Part shown: positions 56,786 through 64,000 of the stretch, piece after piece
How positions within the stretch are numbered: position 1 is the stretch's first letter
Layout: each line of letters begins with the position of its first letter
Assembly: GCA_013368445.1 (NCBI GenBank)
Contig: JAACJO010000009.1
Location: 186,001-250,000 of the forward strand
DNA length: 64,000 nucleotides
Source: Leucocoprinus leucothites
Lineage: Eukaryota > Basidiomycota > Agaricomycetes > Agaricales > Agaricaceae
Reading direction: 5' to 3'
Notes under the pieces: model-generated
The model's database searches: none
What the model was told of the DNA's origin: nothing
What the model saw: only the letters and a program-made list of their open reading frames with translations
Translations under genes and position numbers: made by a program

Positions 56786-58392
56786 TATGACTTCCCAGGA
56801 TAGATCATAACTTCTACTTTTGTACAAGTGCATCAACACATCAGAATCAAATATAGACCTACAGTTTGTTGGCAGCCTGCCAGTTGATAACATTGACCAG
56901 TTCTTATATTGGATGTATATACTCAGCTTCACACCAAGCTTGTGTGAATGGCTAATACTCATACCTATTGGATATATATGCTACAATATATCATTAGAAA
57001 CTACAAAGCCTTTTGTGGGATTAAACTGGGAGCTCACCTCAGCTTCACACCAAGCTTGTGTGAACAGCTGAGGATCACCACTTGATCAAAAACCCTTTTA
57101 TCAGTGGGAATTGAGAGGAATAAACTATATAGTTATGATGGAATAAAAATGGCCACCAGTGGAGGGCAAGAAAAGGGAAGGCTGTTGCATGCAGCTTTCA
57201 TAACACTTTACCACTACAGTATGTAGTTTATTCTGTGTCAATACTGCAAAGATTTGTGCCAACTAATATGTTTTGTCAAGAGAAATAAGCATACTAAAGC
57301 CTTCCAGGAACTCCCAGGATGGGGCCAGAAATGTTGAGAAATGATGGTCATATATGGTCACATGGATGGGCATCACCTGGCATCACTCATCAAAATCTGT
57401 ATACTATATTAAGGTTTATGAGCAGCTGGTTTCTCATTACTGAACAGGGCATAAAGTTTTCAGCTTTAATTCATTTCCTGGAAATCACTGAATTCCTTAT
57501 GTCTTCAACTCCTAGAATTGTTCATTATCTATCTTTGACAAAAGTCTTCAAAACAGCAGTGAAAAGCTTCCACCATTGATTATAGGTGGATTCAGCAAGC
57601 CATGCCCCTTATAAAACAAGACTGGAGAGTAACTTGGATATAATTATTAGTTCAATGCCAAAGTGTGGATGACCTCAGTCATTTACTAGGAGTGGCTTTT
57701 ACACTGGAATAATGTGTTTCAAGCTCAACAACACCATATTATCCATCTACAGGACAGTTTCTCTAGTCATATTATTCCCCATAGCCTCACCAATATCTGG
57801 ATCATTAATGTTGCACAGAATCTCACATTGCACATTTAGCCACTTAATCAAGGCATTATTCAATGTTTCAAAGCTCATTACCAAACAGATTTCATTGTAC
57901 TGTATGAGCCATTGCCCATTATAATACTAATCACACTCTATCTGATATCTATTCTATCAATATACTTAAAGCTATGTAGCTTGGCTGCTCCACCTGGGAA
58001 GATGTTGATATAACTATTATCTGGAACTATTGGAAGAAAGCAAGTATTCTCCCAGCTTGCAACCCTGGGCCCTCCACCAACTTGACAATCCTCATTTCCA
58101 CACTTCTTAACCCCTAGGAAACCTATGGTCACACCACTACTGATGATCCTATTGCATGTGTTGAGAGAGAATTGGAGTTGGCTCTTGATAAACTTCAGGT
58201 TTGGGGAGTCTTGCAGGCAAGTAATCAAATGAGCCTTGACATGTTGCTCAATCTGTTATAGTGGTGCTAGTCTAGTCCTAAGCTGGTGTGATAGGTATGA
58301 GATTGATCCTACCAAAGGGGACTCCTTTTTGGTAAGCAACAAAGTCATTTAGAGTCTGTTCAGTATCAATAATATGTACACAATATTACATT
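56786..58392. other. AT-rich repeat-derived DNA without recognisable genes
   Basis: Only short ORFs (e.g. 57938-58228 minus). A 21-bp palindromic block occurs twice at 56928-56948 and 57044-57064. Likely old mobile-element debris. Confidence 0.4.
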
Positions 58393-58977
58393 ATTAACCA
58401 TGAAATTATTAATTTCAGTGATATAGTCAATATATTGGATGACTGTATACACATTAAAGAACCCTACTATAAGACCCTAGTATAACAAATACTTTCTTGA
58501 AAGCACAGCACATTCACAAAATGACCAATTATGAATTATGATTAGAGTAACAAGAGGCTATAGGATGATGTTGAGACTTAGTGAACATGGTTGGGATATA
58601 TACCCTATGACCCTTTGTGATCTCAGCCTGTAACCTGGGTATTGATCTGGTTGAAAGTCAAAGAACAATTACAGACTAATTGGAGATCAAAGGCTTAGCT
58701 ATCTGATCTGGGCAGCTATTTGTCCACATTCACCAAAGTCTTATCATTTTAATATTGCTACAGCAGAAGTATACTCTTTTGCAAAAGACAGAGAAATTCT
58801 CCATGGCCACTGAATGACCCACTTGATTATAGAGCCAGATTAGCAGAAACTAACAGGATATGTCAGTACTTAACTACTGGCTGGTAGACATTGCTATAGT
58901 CAAGAATGAGCTTTTGTGAAACAAGACAACAATCAGCAGTGAGAATAGTCTCATGATATCAGATGAGCAGATGTTAC
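58393..58977 (+). repeat. Direct repeat, copy 1 (LTR-like?)
   Basis: About 585 bp starting ATTAACCATGAAATTATTAA and ending near ATATCAGATGAGCAG. It matches 59767-60352 over its length with scattered substitutions and small indels. No clear TG..CA ends, so an LTR is possible but not shown. Confidence 0.7.
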
Positions 58978-59766
58978 AATGTTGATGGAAATTTTGCCAT
59001 GGAATAAGCCTGTGACTGATAGCAGTAGACTGTGGTCTTTGTAGGCATAGTCACTATTACATCAGTCACAGCCCCCTTTCCTTTTTGCCTCCATGACAGT
59101 GCTGGAGTGCTTATCATGCACAAATCTGTTTTTGTATCTCTTTCAATATAAATCCCTTTTCTACTCCTTTATACTTGGTTCTGATACAACATAATGTTAG
59201 ACAACACTAAGTATATACTTGGATGGCAGACAATATACTGCCACCTCCACTACCTCCTCTGGATCTTGCTGCACCAGAGTTTGAAGCTCACTGATGGCTG
59301 GCCCAACAACTTTTCCACATACCTAAAGACCATGTAGTAGAACAGCTCACCCAAGCATTACAAGGTCAACATCTTGGAGGGAGATGAAGATCAATGAAGG
59401 GATGATAAGCCAGGTCCTCCAGCTCAACAGCAAGACCAACAGCTGCAGCAGGACCTAACTGCAAAGAGGACAGTCAAGATCACCCAAGGCCTGATGGTTT
59501 TATCTATGTAAATACCAGACCCCTCTGACCATACTCTCCACAAGCTCCAGAACCATGAATACATCAAACTCTGGTACTTTATACCAAAAGGCTGTAATGC
59601 ATCCACTCAACAAAGCCAGTCTCTTGATGCAGAGGGTTTCACACTTATACAAGGAGAATTTGGCCCAAGCCTACTTCCTGTTTATGTCACCCCTGTCCCA
59701 AAGAATCAGGTGATCCAAGACAAGGATCTCTCATGGTCAGAGATGATGATGTTATGGCCCAAACAG
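58978..59766 (+). other. Decayed sequence between the two direct repeats
   Basis: The plus strand has Gag-like remnants near 59240-59370 (e.g. LPPLDLAAPEFEAH, VEQLTQALQGQHLGG) broken by stops, consistent with an old retroelement body. No intact frame. Confidence 0.4.
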
Positions 59767-60352
59767 TATTAACCATGAAATTGTTAATTTTGATGATATA
59801 GTCAATATATTAGGTAACAGTATACATATCAGAGAACCCTACTACAAGGCCCCAGTGTAATAAACACTTTCATGAAAGCACAGCACATTTGCAAAACAAC
59901 CATTAATGATTAGAGTAACAAGGGACTATGGGATGATGTCAAGACTTAGTGAACATGGTCAGAATGTGTACCCTATGACCCTTTGTGATCTCAGCCTATA
60001 ACCTGGGTATTAATCCAGTCAAAGTCATTCTCAAAAGAATAATTATAGACTAACTAATTGGAGATCAAAGGCTTAGCCTTCTGATCCAGACAGGTACTTG
60101 TGCACATTCATGAAAGTCCTTCCATTCCAACATTGCTACAGCAGAAGTATACTCTTTCAAGAAAGACAGAGAAACTCTGTATGCCCACTGAATGATACAC
60201 TTGACTATAGCACCAGATTAGTAGAAACTAACAGGACATGTCAGTACTTGACAACTGGCTAGTAAACATTGCTACAGTCAGGAACAAGCTTTAGCAAAAC
60301 AAGACAACAATCAGCAGTGATAATAATCTCATAATATCAGATGAGCAGGTGT
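59767..60352 (+). repeat. Direct repeat, copy 2 (LTR-like?)
   Basis: Second copy of 58393-58977, sharing TGACCCTTTGTGATCTCAGC and GACTTAGTGAACATGG blocks. Same orientation, about 1.37 kb apart. Confidence 0.7.
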
Positions 60353-61125
60353 AAGCACACCTTCATGAAAGGATGTGTCAGCACTTAACCCCAAAGAAAA
60401 CCCAGAGATACCCCTATTGGACAATCCTTTAATAATCTCCTTTTGCTATCAACAATGTGTATGTGTTATCCATGTAATTACTCCTTTAGCACTTTTGTGA
60501 AAACCAATATAAACCTTTCTTAAGCATATAGTCTAGCAAGAAATCCCACCTGCTAAGGCTACACTTAGAGACTGTCCCACACAACATATCTGAGTGAGTA
60601 GTAAAAAGTGTATTGAGTGTCCTTCCCTCATAGACCATTAAAGAATTGGAAAACACCTTTTGAGAAAGAACATTACTGTGAGATTCATATAAGTTCAGAG
60701 TATGAAGAAGTCTGGAAAAGACTTATAAGCTGTATATTGCATCTAGTATCCAGGAGTGGTACTAGTCAGTGTCAGGTGTATTGTGATAGTGCTGAGTGTT
60801 AGTAAAAGTGACAATTCACAAATACTGGTCTATTACACTTCTGCATTTTAAGAGACTTGTAGTTGTGCAGCATTGCATAACAAGGATTGTTGAGTACCTT
60901 TTGTGAACTGGTCATTCCAATACAAAACCAGTCTACAGACAACTTCTATTATCTATCATTATTAACCTTTGCACTTTCATGAAATATCCTTCTTTATTGA
61001 TTATCCTCCCATGAACTTGTATTGAGTTTAGGAGTGTTGGTTGTTATTGTTACTATTGTTACCTATCATTCACTATCTGACTACATTGCATTCACTACCT
61101 TAACAATCACATTTCTGCCTCTTCA
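60353..61125. other. AT-rich spacer or leader of the retroelement
   Basis: No ORF of note; short open frame 60617-60802 unrecognised. It contains an ACTTTCATGAAA-like block near 60970 that resembles TTTCATGAAAGC in the direct repeat. Confidence 0.35.
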
Positions 61126-62112
61126 ATGGCAGTCAGAAACAGCATAATTGCACACATGAGAAACTATGGATGGGCTGATGAGCTCATCCTCATGTTCATG
61201 CAGTTCTTCCTGAAGCTGGACACACACCCTTTTCATAGCAAGCCAGATGGGGAGAAGGCCCTCATTGCCTCCCAAGCAGAAGTTTGATGAGAATGGCACT
61301 ATTTTCTTCTTGCCAATGAGGACAGTGGCTTCTTTGACCTTTCAGTCATCAATGACACCTGGCTGTATGCTATTGGAGATGAGCTGAGGTGAAGATGACA
61401 TGATGAGGCCATTGCAGAGTAAGTAACAAATCTTGACTCTAGCTCACTGGAACTGCTGCTAACAAAATTCTTCCCTCCTTTTGGTTTTCTGCACACTACA
61501 CAATAATGCAAATTTCGATTTTACAATGGCCCTGCTACCTGCCCTGTCTCTGCCCTGCCCTGCCCCACCACTAGTGGTACAACTATAGCCACCCTACTTA
61601 GGCTGACATTGACAAGAGACACACTATAAAAAGGCACATGGTCCTACTGGAACTATTCACGATGCTATCAGCAAAACCAGCATCACCAGTCACACTCTCC
61701 TTCACTATCTTGAGTGTCCTGAAAAGCTTCAAAATGCAAACAGAGTCACTCACCATCCCTGTCAGATGATGAAGCCCAGCATGATGGGCTATCAAGGAGA
61801 CCTTAGAGGAAAAAGCCCTTTCAGTCACCCTCATCTTCAGCAGTCCTTTCTGCCTGCCCAAATTGCCTCAGATGACATCACCATGACATTGCAAACTGAA
61901 ACACAACTGTACACTGGGACAAGCAGACCAACAGGTGCTCCTGCATGCAAAAGGGTCATCTCTGCTTTTCTAGTAGAACAGTCCTATGTACTGACTGGCA
62001 AAAACCTATAGGATGCTGCAAGACAGCACATAGCCCCTCCAGACACCAGTGTTTAGAATGTGGAGTGATAGATCATAGAGCTCAGAAGTGTCCTAGCACA
62101 CAGACAGCTTAA
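61126..62112 (+). pseudogene. Degenerate Gag-like region with CCHC zinc knuckle
   Basis: From ATG 61126 the frame reads MAVRNSIIAHMRNYGWADEL then FFLKLDTHPFHSKPDGEKAL, which resembles the Gag-like proteins of mushroom retroelements, before two stops near 61286. A later piece gives SVINDTWLYAIGDELR. At 62050-62091 the frame reads CLECGVIDHRAQKC, a C-x2-C-x4-H-x4-C retroviral-type knuckle. The region is broken by stops and shifts and cannot make a full protein. Confidence 0.6.
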
Positions 62113-62205
62113 GGCCCTCACCCTGTACATACTAGATAAATGGTGTAAACTACTTGACTCCTCTGGTCTCTCTGTCAAGTATCCCCATGTTGCCAGCATG
62201 TTGTA

Positions 62206-63528
62206 CTTGTGATCAGAAAAAGTATTGAACATTATGTAAGCAACATGCTCCCATGATGTCAAGGAACATGTCACAAAAGTGGCCATTCCTCATGAACAAT
62301 ACATTATTACTTCTTCAAATGCCACCTCATCAGACCTCTCATAGGGAGTATGATACTCCCAAAAAAAATAGGCTTGTTGGAGCCTACAAAGCAACAGAAA
62401 ATATTGCCAAAGCAGCACGCATAGAGCACATCAACTATCCAACTGCCAGAAGGATCATCCATAAATACCTGGAGACTGGATCAACATCAAATAAACCCTG
62501 CTCAGGCTGACCCAAGATCTTAACAGAGCATATGGAATGACAAATTGTGAGGGAGGCCACAAAAAACCACTGGAAACCATTCTCTGAGATTGTAAACAGT
62601 CTCAATCTACCTATCAGTGGGGATTCAGTGTAGAAGGCTCTTGCATGGAGAGGATACCATTGCCGGGTTACTAAGAAGGTCCCATTCCTGACCCAGAAGC
62701 ACTGCCAACTTTGTCTCATGTGGGCTCAGCTGTTTAGGAAGTAGAAACAGCATCACTTCTTAAGCATCATTTTTTCAGACAAGTGCTATATTTGTATGGG
62801 GGACAAAGCTGGCCATGTCTTTATCACACGGCAGCCAGATGAAGTCCTTCATGATGACTGTGTAGTACCCCAGTTCAAGCAGTCTTCCATATGTGTAATG
62901 GTTTGGGGTTGCATTGTTGATGGAAAGAAGAGACCTTTGGTTGTGTTAGATTATCCTGGGGGAAAAGGGGGTGGAATGACTTCAGCCCACTATTGTGAGC
63001 AGGATCTGGAGCCAATCCTGAAGGACTTCTATAATGAAGTAGCCCAGAAGCATGGTCAAGCCCTGTTTCAACAAGACAATGCATTGTCACACATGAGCAA
63101 AGCAACCCTATCTTGGTTTTGAAGAATCAGATTCCACACTTTCCCCACCCTGCATCTTCCCCTGACCTCAATCCTATTGAGGGTATTTGGCATAAGCTCA
63201 AGGAAATTATCTGACATTCACCACATCCCCCAACATCACTTAACACCCTCAAGGCAGCAGTACACCAAGCCTGGGATGAGCTATCAGTCAAGACAATTAA
63301 TAAATATATTCACACAATGGAAAACTGTGTTCAGGCTGTTCTGAAAGCAAGAGGAGGGCATACACAGTACTAATTGATGCATAAAATGCAATTAGATGTT
63401 GTTAATAGTCTCCCTTTTTTTTCTTGTACATGTGGATGGTTGAGTGTACACAGTGAAATCTATTTTTTTGTGCAGATCGAAAAAATGCGAAAAATTATGT
63501 AATGATCAATACTTTTTCTGATCACAAG
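62206..63528 (+). mobile_element. Degenerate Tc1-type transposon, 1323 bp
   Basis: Flanked by TA (62204-62205 and 63529-63530). Ends are inverted: left CTTGTGATCAGAAAAAGTAT at 62206, right its reverse complement ending 63528; pairing extends about 29 bp. It is inserted into the retroelement described around it. It carries one decayed transposase gene. Confidence 0.9.
62328..63372 (+). pseudogene. Broken DD34E transposase of the second Tc1-type element
   Basis: Readable pieces: YKATENIAKAARIEHINYPT (HTH), VTKKVPFLTQKH, CVMVWGCIVDGKKRPLV, FQQDNALSHMSKATLSWF, SPDLNPIEGIWHKLKEI and ARGGHTQY. At least six in-frame stops interrupt it (after TSNKPCSG, after TEHME, before KALAWRG, after QLFRK, after LSWF, after LKEI). 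The first catalytic site is altered (FSDKC). The second Asp and the Glu keep the 34-residue spacing. Non-functional. Confidence 0.9.
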
Positions 63529-64000
63529 TATAATGGCTTTATGGCAGGTATCCCCCACATCATGACTACTTACACTCCAAATAATTGACCCTCTATAATT
63601 GAATATAATACTGCACTTCATAATGTTGTTAACACTGAGTTCAAGAAACAGAGATATGCTGGCCCACTTGCCAAAGAAGAAGTCATACAGCTCATTGGTC
63701 TATTCTAAACCTCACCACTAAGCATCATACCCAAACCCAATAAGCCAGGAAAATTCAGACTCATTCAAAACTTCTCACACCCTCACTCACACAGTTCACT
63801 AGTCTCTTCAATCAATAGTGCTATCATCTCAGAGCTACACCACTGCACTTGGGGCACTTTTGGTACTACAAGGTTATTTACCCATGCCTTCAGCATGGGG
63901 CATTGACACAGTAGTTAGGCTCACACATCTGAAGTCTGAGTTGAATAGGAGTCTTATAATTCCAGTACAAATTTGATAAAGACAAAAAACAGTATCTACA
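63529..64000 (+). pseudogene. Reverse transcriptase N-terminal part, degenerate and cut by window end
   Basis: The plus frame reads NGFMAGIPHIMTTYTP, then YAGPLAKEEVIQLIGLF, a stop, TSPLSIIPKPNKPGKFRLIQ and CTWGTFGTTRLFTHAF. The IIPKPNKPGKFRLI block is the fingers region of an RT family common in mushroom genomes. Several stops are present. It continues the retroelement begun at 61126 across the Tc1 insertion and runs out of the window. Confidence 0.7.

Overview
The window is nuclear DNA from a filamentous basidiomycete, most likely an Agaricomycete. Genes carry many short introns (about 45-100 nt) with GTRNGT donors and CTNAY branch sites. Several families are typical of mushroom-forming fungi: DUF6535 and DUF6533 membrane proteins, F-box proteins, a one-pass DPR-type membrane protein and a P-loop GTPase of the GRANAGKTS type. 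All gene models were read by eye, so exon edges marked approximate are inferences.

Layout. Positions 1-21,300 are gene-dense: two near-identical amino acid permease genes (1-2489, C-terminus off the window; 17106-19677) duplicated with their upstream DNA. Between them lie a divergent pair of F-box-type genes, a cytochrome P450, an arylamine N-acetyltransferase with a decayed second copy, a small GFRP-like ORF, PEX19 ending in a CaaX box, and a nuclear Lys/Ala/Pro-rich protein with an HMGN-like motif. Positions 23,158-31,600 hold an MFS drug/polyamine-type transporter, a DUF6533 protein, a four-exon DUF6535 protein and possible exons of an unrecognised gene. Positions 34,604-41,025 hold a very long Pro/Ser-rich regulatory-looking protein with a conserved C-terminal half, then a small unknown gene. 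Positions 41,026-51,077 are gene-poor apart from a one-pass membrane protein at 44,915-46,127.

The most remarkable object lies at 51,078-54,746. A P-loop GTPase gene runs in phase 0 into 36 consecutive intron-like modules. Each has a GTGAGT/GTAAGT donor, a CTGAT/CTAAT branch site and a CAG/TAG acceptor. From the second module on they repeat with an exact 68-bp period: a 65-nt intron-like block plus one 3-nt block. The 3-nt block is hypervariable, never a stop, and in frame with the preceding exon, while the 65-nt block is almost constant. After the last module an in-frame tail stays open to a TAA at 54,744. Read literally this is a string of one-codon micro-exons. Any combination of donors and acceptors would keep the frame. 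At minimum it is a massively amplified intron.

From about 54,700 to the end the DNA is AT-richer and repeat-dominated. It holds an apparently intact Tc1-type DNA transposon with 210-bp inverted repeats (55191-56783), a pair of about 585-bp direct repeats, and a decayed retroelement (Gag-like region with a CCHC knuckle, then the N-terminal part of a reverse transcriptase). A second, stop-riddled Tc1-type element (62206-63528) splits that retroelement.
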